A stretch of 64,000 nt of DNA from CAWATZ01 sp963784995 (GTDB lineage Bacteria > Planctomycetota > Planctomycetia > Gemmatales > Gemmataceae), in NCBI GenBank assembly GCA_963784995.1, contig CAWATZ010000013.1, positions 806,001 through 870,000 of the forward strand. Direction: 5' to 3'. Every line of letters starts with the position of its first letter. The first letter of the stretch is position 1. The notes below the pieces were generated by a model. That model searched no databases. It had not been told where the DNA came from and saw only the letters and a program-made list of their open reading frames with translations. The translations under genes and the position numbers were made by a program. Of this stretch, positions 35,342-43,983 are shown piece by piece.

Positions 35342-36229
35342 ATGTTGTCACTGGTAATGATGACGGCCCTGTCCACCGGCAGCGCCGCCCCCGATTTCGG
35401 TGGCAGGTACTGGTGGGGTTGCTGCGGTTGCTTTTGTGGTTGCTCCAGGTGCGGCTGCTGTACGTGGGGCTGTCACGGCTGCAGTTGCGGCGGCGGCTGG
35501 GGCTGTCAGGGCCCCTATTGCGCTGCTGCCTGTGGCTGCGGCTGTGGCTGTGGCTGCGGTTGCGGTTGCGGTTGTGGCTGCGGCTGCGGTGGTGGCGGTG
35601 GTGGATACGCCTGTGGCCACGCCGCCTGGTGGGGTACGGGAGCCTGGAGTGGCTGGGCCCGGGGGTATGCCTACGGGTACGGTCACTGGCCGGCCCCCGG
35701 CGGTTGGGGCCTGCCTTACAGCACCTACAATGGCTGCTGGGGATGCGGCGGGCCTCTGCCTCCTGGTCCAGTCATCACCGGGGTGCCGGTTGGAAGCACG
35801 GCCCCGCCCGTTCCCATGGCGGCTCCGCAAGGGGGTCCTGGTCCTGGTCCCGGTCCCGGTCCTGGTTTTGGTCCTGGTCCTGTTCCTGGGATGCCTCCCC
35901 AGGTGGAACCGATGAAACCAGCACCGAACAAGGAGGAAGTGATTCAGACCAGTCTGCCCACCCGGGCTCGCCTGATCGTCGATCTGCCGGCGGATGCCAG
36001 GCTCTACGTAGACGATAAGCTGACGAAAACCAGGTCGGACCACCGGACGTTCACCACTCCGGTCCTCAGCCAGGGGGACACCTACTACTATGAACTGCGT
36101 GTCGAACTGATCCGCGAGGGGGTAACGCTTTTTGAAAACAAGAAGGTCACTCTGAAAGCCGGCGAAGTGATCCGGACGGATTTCAAGGACATGGAGCGGA
36201 CAACCACCGCCAAGGCAAGCAGGAAGTAG
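35342..36229 (+). CDS. Second Cys/Gly-rich TIGR03000 domain protein
   Basis: 295 residues. N-terminus MLSLVMMTALSTGSAAPD is nearly identical to that of the 9678 gene. Residues about 25-90 are Cys/Gly-rich with a long alternating C-G run, then come Gly/Trp/Tyr and Pro/Gly-rich low-complexity segments (GPGPGPGPGFGPGP), and a C-terminal TIGR03000 domain (ARLIVDLPADARLYVDDKLT, YYYELRVELIREG, LKAGEVIRTDF). RBS GAGGGGAAAGCG precedes the ATG. No signal peptide of classical form is seen, so localisation is uncertain. Function unknown. Confidence 0.88.
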   Translation: MLSLVMMTALSTGSAAPDFGGRYWWGCCGCFCGCSRCGCCTWGCHGCSCGGGWGCQGPYCAAACGCGCGCGCGCGCGCGCGCGGGGGGYACGHAAWWGTGAWSGWARGYAYGYGHWPAPGGWGLPYSTYNGCWGCGGPLPPGPVITGVPVGSTAPPVPMAAPQGGPGPGPGPGPGFGPGPVPGMPPQVEPMKPAPNKEEVIQTSLPTRARLIVDLPADARLYVDDKLTKTRSDHRTFTTPVLSQGDTYYYELRVELIREGVTLFENKKVTLKAGEVIRTDFKDMERTTTAKASRK

Positions 36230-36236
36230 CTTCTGT

Positions 36237-36296
36237 CCCCAGCCGCTTGCGGCTTAGCGCTGCAGCCTGGTTGCGCTAAGCCGCAAGCGGCTGGGG
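36237..36296. repeat. Family B palindrome, perfect 24-bp stem
   Basis: Arms 36237-36260 and 36273-36296 share the core AGCCGCTTGCGGCTTAGCGC with 5626 and 48196; 12-base loop. It lies just after the stop codon of the TIGR03000 gene. Confidence 0.95.
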
Positions 36297-36369
36297 GGAA
36301 GCGAGTCAGGGACAATGGCGTCCGGGGTTGACATCCCATCGGGGTGTCAACCCTGTTTTCATTTCCTGG

Positions 36370-36399
36370 TTGATTGTCACCTCTTTCGTCACCTATAAT
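36370..36399 (+). promoter_or_regulatory. Promoter of the DevC-like gene
   Basis: TTGATT (36370-36375), 18-bp spacer, perfect TATAAT (36394-36399). Confidence 0.7.
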
Positions 36400-36485
36400 T
36401 TAAGTGAAATCGAAATGAGCCTGGCAACATTGCTCAACCAACCTCAAGAGGAGTGCTGGTTGGGCTGGTCTGTTTTCCGGCAGTC

Positions 36486-37616
36486 ATGCCTTACTCCCTG
36501 ACCATCCTCTGGTGTGAACGCAATCGCTTTTTACCGGCCATTCTCGCTGTTTCCTTTAGCGCATTACTGATTGCCCTGCAGAGCGGCATGCTCCTGGGGT
36601 TCCTGTCGGTGACGGCCCGGCCGATCTACCACTCCGGCGCCGACCTGTGGGTTGGCTCGTGGGAGATGCCGAGCATCGGCTTCAGCGAACCCATTCCGGA
36701 GGAGTGGCGCGTCCGGCTGGCCTCGCAGCCCGAAGTGGAGCAGACGGAGCCGTACGTCTACGGCATCGGCGTCTGGCGTCGGCCGCGGGGCGGGACGGAG
36801 ACGTGCTACGTCATCGGCTCCCGTCTGGGACCCAGTTCGCTTGGAGCGCTGGCCAATCTCACTCCCTCCATGCGCAGCCGGCTGACGGTCCCCGGCTCGG
36901 TGGTCGTTGACGAGTCCGGGATGGGCCAGCTGGGTCTGGAGCAAGGGGAAGGCGAGCTGACCGAGGTCTTCAAGCAGCGGGTCCGGGTGGTCGGCGTGAT
37001 GCGCGGCGGCAGCACGGGCCTGATCCCGGCTGTGTATTGCTCGCTGCGGACGGCCCGGATGCTTCTTCCCGGAGTCCGCGAGAAACCGGAACTGGCCAAC
37101 TACCTGCTGGCACGCTGCCACAGCCCCGAGGAGGCCCGGGTCGTGGCACGGCGGATGCGGCACCAATTTCCTCAGATGGCCACGTACACCCGCGACGAGT
37201 TCGCCTGGCGGACCGGCAGGCACTGGCTGATCAACACCAGGGCGGGCATCGCCCTGGGCTTTGCGGCCTTGCTCGGCTTCGTGGTCGGCGCCGTCATCAC
37301 CAGCCAGACGCTGTACGCGGCCGTGGTGGCCTCGCTCAAGGAGTACGCGGTGCTGCGGGCCCTGGGCATTCCGCGCTGGCGGATTGCCGTGATGGTCATG
37401 GCCCAGTCGTTCTGGATCGGCGTCATCGGTGTCGGCCTGGCCCTGCCGGCCGCGATGGGCGTGGCCCGCCTGGTCAAGAACTGGGAAATCGAAGTGATTT
37501 TGTCGCCGCCGTTGCTGAGCCTGACTGCGGGACTGACGATCTTGATGGCCCTGGTGTCCGGACTGACGGCGCTGCGATCCCTAAAACATGCGGAGCCGGC
37601 TTCGCTGCTCCGGTAA
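36486..37616 (+). CDS. FtsX/MacB-type ABC transporter permease (DevC-like)
   Basis: 376 residues with the four-helix plan of the FtsX family: one TM segment near 16-38 (FLPAILAVSFSALLIALQSG), a large extracytoplasmic domain (about 45-250), and three C-terminal segments (ALGFAALLGFVVGAVITSQT, a helix around FWIGVIGVGLALPAAMGVA, and LTAGLTILMALVSGLTAL). The EYAVLRALGIPRWRI coupling-helix motif that contacts the ATPase is present. The next gene is a membrane-fusion protein, as in DevBC exporters, but no ATPase gene is in this cluster. ATG 36486 is preferred over an upstream start at 36453. Confidence 0.87.
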   Translation: MPYSLTILWCERNRFLPAILAVSFSALLIALQSGMLLGFLSVTARPIYHSGADLWVGSWEMPSIGFSEPIPEEWRVRLASQPEVEQTEPYVYGIGVWRRPRGGTETCYVIGSRLGPSSLGALANLTPSMRSRLTVPGSVVVDESGMGQLGLEQGEGELTEVFKQRVRVVGVMRGGSTGLIPAVYCSLRTARMLLPGVREKPELANYLLARCHSPEEARVVARRMRHQFPQMATYTRDEFAWRTGRHWLINTRAGIALGFAALLGFVVGAVITSQTLYAAVVASLKEYAVLRALGIPRWRIAVMVMAQSFWIGVIGVGLALPAAMGVARLVKNWEIEVILSPPLLSLTAGLTILMALVSGLTALRSLKHAEPASLLR

Positions 37617-37636
37617 TGGAGTTGACACGGGTAATG

Positions 37637-37704
37637 CCTGTAGGGAACGCCCTCCGTGGCGTTCCGATCGGCAACGGAACGCCACGGAGGGCGTTCCCTA
37701 CAGG
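37637..37704. repeat. Palindrome, perfect 30-bp stem, inside an operon
   Basis: Arms 37637-37666 (CCTGTAGGGAACGCCCTCCG and onward) and 37675-37704 with an eight-base loop, in the 140-bp space between the permease and fusion-protein genes. If these are co-transcribed, the hairpin would lie in the message. Confidence 0.95.
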
Positions 37705-37756
37705 ACCAAAGGAGACGATCCTGGGTACTGCAACCATCGACCGACGGGTCTCCCGA

Positions 37757-38821
37757 ATGAATGATACGCCGCGCAGGTTCCCCTGGTTGTGGGTAGTGGT
37801 GCTGGTCCTGACGACCGGCAGCACGTTTGGGGTGGCGTTCCTTCTGGGCCAATCGATCGCGAAACATCCAGGCACGAAGCGGGCCAGTCAGGGCCCGGAC
37901 GAGGAAAAGCTGGTCTGTCTGGGGTATGTCGATCTGGAGCATGGCGTCACGTCGCTGGCCCCCTTGCAGCTGGGACGAATCGCGAAGGTGCTGGTTCAGG
38001 AAACCGATCCGGTCAAGGCCGGCGACGTGCTGCTGCAGCTGGAAGACGGTCCAGCCCGCCACCGCGTCGAGGAAGCAGAAGCGGCCCTGGCGTCGGCCCG
38101 CAATCTCCTGGCCCAGAGCGAAAGGGGAGTGCAAACCCACCAGGAACGGCTGCAGCAGCAGCAAGCGGCCGTCGAGGCCATGAAGGAGCGCCTGGCCGCC
38201 GCCCGGAGTCAGCTGTCGCGCAAGCAGGAGCTGCTGAAGATCAACTCGGTCAATCAGCAGGACGTTACCTCGGCTGCCCACCTGGTTAAAGAGGCCGAGT
38301 CGCTGGAGAAGGTGGAGGAGGGCAAACTGGCCGAGCTGCGCCTGGTCGATCCGGAGCTGGAGGTGCGCAATGCGCGCACCCAGGTCGCAGTGATGGAATC
38401 CCGGTTGCAGCAAGCGCGCGACGCCGTGGAGGAATGCAAGCTGAAGGCGCCCCAGTCGGGCACGGTGCTGCGCGTCCTGGCCGGGCCCGGCGACCTGGTC
38501 GGTGGACCGAACCGGTCCCCGGTCATTCTCTTTGCCGGCGACGGACCGCGGCTGGTGCGTGTCGAGGTCGAGCAGGAGTTCGCCCGTCGGGTGCGGGTCG
38601 GCCTGCCGGCCCGGGTCGAGGATGACACCGATCCCTCGCGGTTCTGGCTTGGCAAGGTGATGCGCATCTCCGACTGGTACACGCAACGCCGGGCCATCCT
38701 GCAGGAAGGCCCCTCGCTGCACGACGTCCGCACGGTCGAGTGCCTGATCGCTCTGGATCCCAACCAGACGCCGCCACGCCTGGGATTGCGGGTGCAGGTG
38801 GGGATCCAATCCCCGGAGTAG
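37757..38821 (+). CDS. HlyD-family membrane-fusion protein (DevB-like)
   Basis: 354 residues: N-terminal TM anchor (LWVVVLVLTTGSTFGVAFLL), biotinyl-lipoyl-like half motif (LAPLQLGRIAKVLVQETDPV followed by KAGDVLLQLED), a long coiled-coil hairpin (about 95-215: RHRVEEAEAALASARNLLAQ, KERLAAARSQLSRKQELLK), the second lipoyl half (CKLKAPQSGTVLRVLAGPGD) and a beta-barrel (RLVRVEVEQEFARRVRVGLP). It should link an inner-membrane ABC permease to the outer envelope. ATG 37757 lacks a strong RBS. The frame stays open far upstream, but that portion is a shadow of the permease gene. Confidence 0.88.
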   Translation: MNDTPRRFPWLWVVVLVLTTGSTFGVAFLLGQSIAKHPGTKRASQGPDEEKLVCLGYVDLEHGVTSLAPLQLGRIAKVLVQETDPVKAGDVLLQLEDGPARHRVEEAEAALASARNLLAQSERGVQTHQERLQQQQAAVEAMKERLAAARSQLSRKQELLKINSVNQQDVTSAAHLVKEAESLEKVEEGKLAELRLVDPELEVRNARTQVAVMESRLQQARDAVEECKLKAPQSGTVLRVLAGPGDLVGGPNRSPVILFAGDGPRLVRVEVEQEFARRVRVGLPARVEDDTDPSRFWLGKVMRISDWYTQRRAILQEGPSLHDVRTVECLIALDPNQTPPRLGLRVQVGIQSPE

Positions 38822-38873
38822 GTCAGGCTTTCCAGCCTGACACGCCTCGAACGTCAGGCTGGAAAGTCTGACC
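38821..38873. repeat. Short palindrome, 21-bp stem with one mismatch
   Basis: Arms 38821-38841 (GGTCAGGCTTTCCAGCCTGA and onward) and 38853-38873, starting on the last base of the HlyD-like gene's stop codon. Confidence 0.88.
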
Positions 38874-38928
38874 TTCTCCAGGCTACAATGATCCTGTCGC
38901 CCGGTGGCACGAGACAAGGACTGTTGCC

Positions 38929-39903
38929 ATGCCTTTCCCTCAGTTTGATCGTTCCCGCTTACGCATCCAGCCGCTGGCTCAGCGGCAGAACGATCTCGAC
39001 CTGTCGGTGCTGCTGCCGCTCGACGCGCCTCCGAGCAACTTCTCCCATCCTGCCATCGACCTTCTCGGGAAGCGCCTGGTCGAGGCCCGCCGCAAGGGAG
39101 CGGCCCGAATCCTGGTCATGGGCGCCCACGTTCTGCGGGCTGGAGTCGCCCACTACCTGATCGACCTGATGCAGCGCGGCCTGCTCAGCCACGTCGCCAT
39201 GAACGGGGCAGGCCCCATCCACGACTGGGAGTTTGCCCTGATCGGAGCGTCCACGGAGAGCGTGGCCCGCTACGTCCAGAGCGGCGAGTTCGGCCTGTGG
39301 CGCGAGACGGGCACCATGAACGACAGTATCCGCCGCGGCGGCGCCGCCGGCCTGGGCCTGGGCGAATCCCTGGGCAAGGCGATCCTCGAAGGAAACTTCC
39401 CGCACAAGGACGTCAGCGTCCTGGCGGCCGCGGTTCGGCTGGGAGTGCCGCTGACCGTTCACGTCGGCATCGGTCACGACATCATCCACGAGCACCCCAA
39501 CTGCGACGGGGCCGCCCTGGGAGCGACCAGCTACACCGATTTCCTGATCTTCACGCAGAGCGTGACCGGCCTGGAAGGCGGCGTGCTGCTCAATTTCGGC
39601 TCGGCCGTGATGGGACCGGAGGTTTATCTCAAGGCCTTGGCGATGGCCCGCAACGTCGCCCATCAGGAAGGCCGGGTCATCCGCCACTTCACGACGGCCG
39701 TGTTCGACCTGATCCCGCTGGAAGGCGACACCCGGCAGCAGGCCCCCAAGAGCGATCCGCGCTATTACTACCGCCCCTGGAAGACGATCCTGGTCCGGAC
39801 CGTGGCCGACGGCGGCGAGAGCCATTACGTCCAGGGCGACCATCGCCTGACCGTGCCTCAGCTCTACCGTGCGGCCCGGGCCGCGGAAGGGACTCCACCA
39901 TGA
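38929..39903 (+). CDS. Conserved protein of unknown function, coupled to a PfkB kinase
   Basis: 324 residues, soluble, with Rossmann-like features (RILVMGAHVLRAGVAHYLID, LLSHVAMNGAGPIHDWEFAL) and a Gly/His-rich central part (LTVHVGIGHDIIHEHPNCDG). A conserved LEGGVLLNFGSAVMGPEVYLKA block follows, then DPRYYYRPWKTILVRTVADG. I recall relatives loosely annotated as deoxyhypusine-synthase-like, but the match is weak and I would not assign that function. Its TGA overlaps the ATG of the PfkB gene, so the two proteins are made together and probably act in one sugar or nucleoside pathway. Confidence 0.75.
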   Translation: MPFPQFDRSRLRIQPLAQRQNDLDLSVLLPLDAPPSNFSHPAIDLLGKRLVEARRKGAARILVMGAHVLRAGVAHYLIDLMQRGLLSHVAMNGAGPIHDWEFALIGASTESVARYVQSGEFGLWRETGTMNDSIRRGGAAGLGLGESLGKAILEGNFPHKDVSVLAAAVRLGVPLTVHVGIGHDIIHEHPNCDGAALGATSYTDFLIFTQSVTGLEGGVLLNFGSAVMGPEVYLKALAMARNVAHQEGRVIRHFTTAVFDLIPLEGDTRQQAPKSDPRYYYRPWKTILVRTVADGGESHYVQGDHRLTVPQLYRAARAAEGTPP

Positions 39904-40993
39904 CGTCGCCTGAGTTTCTGAGCAACGCAGTGATCGAGCAGATCCTCTCCGCCCTGCCCCGGCTGCGGATCGGCGTGCTTGGCGACCTGTTCCTCGACCG
40001 CTACCTCGACATCGACGCCGCCCTGACCGAGCCCTCGATCGAGACGGGCCTGGACGCCTATCAGGTCGTGCGGGTGCGTTGCTATCCGGGTGCGGCCGGG
40101 ACGGTCATCAACAACCTGGCGGCGCTGGGCGTCGGCCGGGTCTACCCCATCAGCGTGATCGGCATGGATGGCGAGGGGTTCGAGCTGACCGAGGCCCTGT
40201 CGCGCTTGCCGGGCGTGACCTGCGGCATGGTTTTCCCCGCCGCCGAACGGCGGACGCCGACTTACACCAAACCGATGCTGCAAGAGCCCGGTCAGCCGGC
40301 CCGGGAGCTGAACCGGCTTGACATCAAGAACCGCAAACCGCTCGCGGCCGAGCTTGAACAGCGCGTGCTGGCGGCCCTGGATGAAACCTGGCCGAAGCTG
40401 GACGCCTTGCTGGTGCTGGACCAGGTGAGCGAGGCGGAATGTGGCGTCGTCACCACCGCCGTGCGGGATCACCTTTCGGGTCTTGTTCGGGCCGATTCCG
40501 ACAAACTGGTCCTGGCCGACAGCCGGGAACGCATCCACCTGTTTCGGGACGTGACGGTGAAGGTGAACGGCGGCGAATGCGAGAAGCGCTCTGGGCCTGG
40601 GGGGTTGTCACGGAGATGCGCTCACCGGGGCTGAGTCCCGTTCGGCTGATGGGTACGGAAGCGATTGTCAAGGAGTTTGCGGCACGGACCACCCGTCCGG
40701 TGTTCTGCACCTGGGGCGAGCAGGGCACCTACATCGCCAGCTCCGCGACCAGCCAGCGCACTCTGGTGCAAGTCCCGGCTTACCCCGTCGCCGGTCCCAT
40801 TGACATCGTGGGGGCCGGGGACAGCACCAGCGCGGGCATCGCCTGCGCCCTGGCCGCAGGAACCAGCCTGGAACAGGCTGCGGCGTTCGGGAACCTGGTC
40901 GCGTCCATCACCATTCAGCAGCTGGGAATCACGGGGACCGCGTCTCCCGAACAGGTCCGGCGGCGGTGGCGGGAGGTGCGCGAGCGGAAGTGA
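39900..40993 (+). CDS. PfkB-family (RfaE/HldE-like) sugar kinase, one frameshift
   Basis: Begins at ATG 39900 inside the stop of the preceding gene. N-terminal half: LRIGVLGDLFLDRYLDIDAA, VRCYPGAAGTVINNLAALGV (sugar-binding GGA-type motif), TPTYTKPMLQ, LDALLVLDQVSEAECGVV. After KVNGGECEK the frame breaks near 40.58 kb and resumes one frame over with GTEAIVKEFAARTTRPVF, VFCTWGEQGTYI and the PfkB ATP-binding signature DIVGAGDSTSAGIACALAAG, where the Asp of GAGDS is the catalytic base. About 364 residues if mended. The N-terminal block resembles heptose-7-phosphate kinases, but the substrate is unproven. Confidence 0.82.
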
Positions 40994-41154
40994 GAGCAGG
41001 AGGCCAAACTTCACTCCCCAGCTCTCTCCCCGCCAACTTCCCTTCAATCGCGATGCAGGACGCCCCTGGGTCCGGATCGGAAGTCCGCCTCGTTTATTGC
41101 TTGGTTCATTGTGTATGGTCTTCCTTCCCACGTCTTGGCCATTGCAGTAATACC

Positions 41155-41168
41155 TTGATCTATGTCAA
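41155..41168. promoter_or_regulatory. FNR/CRP-type operator upstream of the HEAT-repeat gene
   Basis: TTGATCTATGTCAA matches the FNR consensus TTGAT-N4-ATCAA with one mismatch. It sits in the 332-bp gap 40994-41325, about 160 bp before the HEAT-repeat gene, and otherwise I see nothing there. The same 17 bases (CTTGATCTATGTCAAGT) recur at 43938-43954. Confidence 0.5.
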
Positions 41169-41325
41169 GTGGAGAGAGTAACAGGCGTTCCTTGACTGTA
41201 CCAAGGAACCCGCTCGTCCAGTCGTGCCGGAGGTTTGATCCACTGACGGCAATCGTCTTTCAGGAGGACCTTCCGGGAGAATCACGGAACGGATCGCCCG
41301 GGATGGATTGAGACCGAGGAAAGCG

Positions 41326-42632
41326 ATGGGAACTGCGATGTTGCCGGGCAGATGCACAAGTGCGTTCGCGACCGCCCTGATCATCGTGGGCATGAGTTCC
41401 TTCGGCCCTGGCACACAGCAGAAAAGCCAGGGCGCCGACAAGAACGATGGGTCGCGTCCAGCTGAGGAGAAACCGACTGGCGGCCGCACGACGAAACCTC
41501 TGGAGGCGGTGTTTCTGGCAAGGCTCGCCGCTCAGCTTCGGAGTGAGAAATGGGAGGAGTGTACCGCCGGACTGAAGGACGTGGGGCGGTTGCTTGCCGC
41601 GAACAGGAACAGCAAGACCGAATTTGTGCCGCTGCTCGAGCCTCTCTTCGGCCTTGCCGGCTGGGGCGGAATTGCGCGGCGCAATGCACGCACCGCCGAG
41701 GATTTGATCGTCCGCATCGGGGCGCCTGCGCTTCCCTTGCTCCGCCAACGCCTGAAATCGGCTGAGGCGCATGACCGGCGGGTCGCCGTGGAACTCCTGG
41801 TGCGCATCGGTCCCGCGGATGCTTCCCTGGTGAAACTGCTGCGGCCGTTGCTTGCGGACAGGGATGATTTCGTTCGGCAGGCAGCCATCGAGGGTCTCGG
41901 CATCGTGGGTCCCTGTGCGCGGGAGGCGATCGATGACCTGCTGCGGGTGGCGACGGCGGATCCGATCCTGCCGCGCCGCGTAGCGGCGCGCATTGCCTTG
42001 ATCCGAGTGGCCGGTGTCTCGGACGAACGAGTGCAGGCCCTGGCGAAGTTCCTGGAACTGAAGGAGCCCTGCGACGGAGCCGCAGCCTTTGCGGCCGCGG
42101 CCCTCGGCGATCTGGGGCCCCAGGCCAAAGCGGCCCTTCCGGCGCTGCGACCGGCGCTGCGCATGTCGATGCCCAGGTCCGAATCGCGTCCGCTTCCGCC
42201 CTGGGACAGATTGACTCCCGGTCGCCGGAGACGGTCGCCGCGCTGCTCCGCGTGCTGAAGGACGATCCGGAACGCGAGGCCCGGCGTTCAGCGGCCGGAG
42301 CGCTGGGAAAGAGCGGCCCGGCGGCCAGGGCAGCCATTCCGGAGCTTCGCAAGGCGATGCGGGAGAAGGATGGCGGTTGGTGGGTGGCCGCGGAGGCGCT
42401 GGGCAAGATCGGCGGCGCGGAGGCTGTGCCCGCGCTGGTGGAGGGACTCGAAAGTCCCGACGACGACATCCGCCAGGTGGCGATTCGGCAGCTCGGCGAG
42501 CTGGGGCCCATCAGCAAGCCCGCCGTTGCGGCCCTGGCCAAGTTACAACGAGAAGATCCTCAGAAGCGGAATCGAAGCGCCGCTGCGGCCACCCTGGCCA
42601 AGATCACGGGCATGCCCGTCCAGCCAAAATAA
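41326..42632 (+). CDS. Secreted HEAT-repeat protein, one frameshift
   Basis: From ATG 41326 (GAGGA five to eight bases upstream) a signal peptide (FATALIIVGMSSFGPG) and a low-complexity linker lead to HEAT/PBS-lyase-like repeats: LVRIGPADASLVKLLRPLLA, FVRQAAIEGLGIVGPCAREA, AAALGDLGPQAKAALPALRP. The frame breaks near 42.16 kb, and the repeats continue in the next frame (VRIASASALGQIDSRSPETV, EARRSAAGALGKSGPAARAA, IRQVAIRQLGELGPISKPAV) to 42632. Repeats of this type make elongated protein-binding scaffolds. About 435 residues if mended. Partners unknown. Confidence 0.82.
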
Positions 42633-42651
42633 GTCTGCACCCGGGGCCTGG

Positions 42652-43190
42652 TCACTCAGCCGCTGCCCCGGGTTCACGCGGGCCAGGAGCGGGAACCCGG
42701 GACAATAACGCTTCGCGTGCGCGGTCTGCATCTGCGCCGGCGATGGCCAGGGCCTGGATGAGTTTATCGCTTCTGGACAACTCGACCGAGACGATCGCCA
42801 ACCCTTCAAACCGCCTGGCGAGCTGTTCTGCTTCCGCGACCGTCAGGTCATCTTTGATCGTACTGCGAGAGGTCTCAACCAGGTCTTTGGCCTCTTTGAG
42901 CCCCAACATCGTAAGCTCTCGAACCAGTCTGATGACCGGGATTTTCCGGTCTGGAATGACCGAAACCAGCACAAGCCGACGCCTGTGGCCCACAGCCGTC
43001 AGCCAGACCGGGTCAATCTGTTCGCGAGTTGAGCCAACCGCAGAGAGGTCTGCACCAACTGGTGTTCCAGCCGCAGATACTCGCCTCGAATGTCGCCACG
43101 CTCTTCCAACCAGTCGGCGTAGATGAGACGAGTTGCATTGTCGTCAGGATTCTCCCGAAGCGCGTCCAGAAAGCCCTGTTCTTCCTTCAT
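42652..43190 (-). CDS. TIGR02996 domain fused to a ribosomal L7/L12 C-terminal-like domain, frameshifted
   Basis: From ATG 43190: KEEQGFLDALRENPDDNATR and LIYADWLEERGDIRGEYLRL form the planctomycete TIGR02996 domain. The frame then breaks near 43.03 kb (LANRLTRSG, stop), but the next frame supplies QIDPVWLTAVGHRRRLVLVS and continues as RKIPVIRLVRELTMLGLKEA followed by KDLVETSRSTIKDDLT. That is clearly the C-terminal domain of ribosomal protein bL12, here outside its ribosomal context. I therefore read the two pieces as one gene of about 179 residues. Such fusions are, as I recall, common in Gemmata relatives; a peptide-binding role is possible. Confidence 0.75.
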
Positions 43191-43286
43191 CGAACCACTC
43201 TCCCTCGGTTGAAAGCCTGGCGTTCGCCGGACTTCGGAATCGCCAGACCGGCCGGTCAGCCGGCCGTCGCATGCGGCGCCAAGCAG

Positions 43287-43486
43287 GCGAAGGAAGTTGT
43301 CCATCGCCCGCGATTGGATCAAGTTAGCGCTTCTGCGCAGCGCCGTTGGCGTCCGGAGCAGCCGGTGCGAGGACAGGCGTCGTGCCCAGCTCCGGATCTT
43401 GTTCGGGCCCCCGAAGTACGGCTCGGACTTCGGGGACGGCGAAGTAAGCGCGAAGGAAGTTGTCCATCGCCCGCGATTGGATCAAG
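43287..43486. repeat. 35-bp direct repeat, partial duplication of the regulator gene's 3' part
   Basis: 43287-43321 and 43452-43486 are identical (GCGAAGGAAGTTGTCCATCG and onward). The second copy encodes IQSRAMDNFLR in the helix-turn-helix gene; the first lies just beyond that gene's stop and also reads IQSRAMDNFLR, then diverges. It looks like a remnant of a second gene copy. Confidence 0.85.
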
Positions 43487-43857
43487 CCGCCCCTCTCCCA
43501 CCGAGAGATGGTCGCAGCCGCAACACCCAGACGTTCCGCGAGGTCCTTGGACCTCAAACCGAGTGCTTTGTGTCCCTCCTTGATCTGCTGGGGCGTTAAC
43601 AGTTTCAGGTGCAACCGCAGTGCATGGAGAACCTGAGCATCCGCGCTGGTCGTGAAAACCAGCTTACCACAGGCCCCGCACTTCGGGATGGTCAGTTCGG
43701 GAACCTCGATTTGGTAAAGGCGGCCATCGTGTTTCACTTCCGCGGTATAGCGAATCGTTTGCGGCCGCACTTCTTCTTGAAGGCAGTTCAAACAACGCCA
43801 CGGAAACGGCTTGTCACGCCGCTTGCCGGAACCCTTAACCATCGAATCATGCTTCAT
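43324..43857 (-). CDS. MqsA/YgiT-type zinc-finger plus HTH regulator
   Basis: 177 residues. The N-terminal zinc finger uses CLNC (about 22-25) and CGAC (about 60-63). The C-terminal half is an XRE helix-turn-helix (LTPQQIKEGHKALGLRSKDL followed by AERLGVAAATISRWERG). This is the layout of MqsA antitoxins and of orphan YgiT-type regulators. No toxin gene (MqsR, HigB or RelE type) is adjacent, so it may be a solitary regulator or the survivor of a lost pair. It is divergent from the sigma-factor locus, with an FNR-like box between. Confidence 0.85.
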   Translation of the reverse strand: MKHDSMVKGSGKRRDKPFPWRCLNCLQEEVRPQTIRYTAEVKHDGRLYQIEVPELTIPKCGACGKLVFTTSADAQVLHALRLHLKLLTPQQIKEGHKALGLRSKDLAERLGVAAATISRWERGGLIQSRAMDNFLRAYFAVPEVRAVLRGPEQDPELGTTPVLAPAAPDANGAAQKR

Positions 43858-43938
43858 GTGCGTTCACCACGCGAATGACTGGATCATCCGGATCAGCAGG
43901 GTCTGCCCTTCACGTTCCTTCCCAATTCTCGTAAAATC

Positions 43939-43952
43939 TTGATCTATGTCAA
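43939..43952. promoter_or_regulatory. Second FNR/CRP-type operator
   Basis: TTGATCTATGTCAA, identical to 41155-41168, followed by a similar AAGTG(A/G)A(A/G)AGAG stretch. It lies 82 bp upstream of the MqsA-type gene's start on the other strand. Confidence 0.5.
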
Positions 43953-43983
43953 GTGAAAGAGAAACAAACAGGCCGGGCCCAGC

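Noticed and set aside
43324..43857. A complete MqsRA toxin-antitoxin pair
   Set aside because: Only the antitoxin-like regulator is present; no toxin ORF is adjacent on either side.
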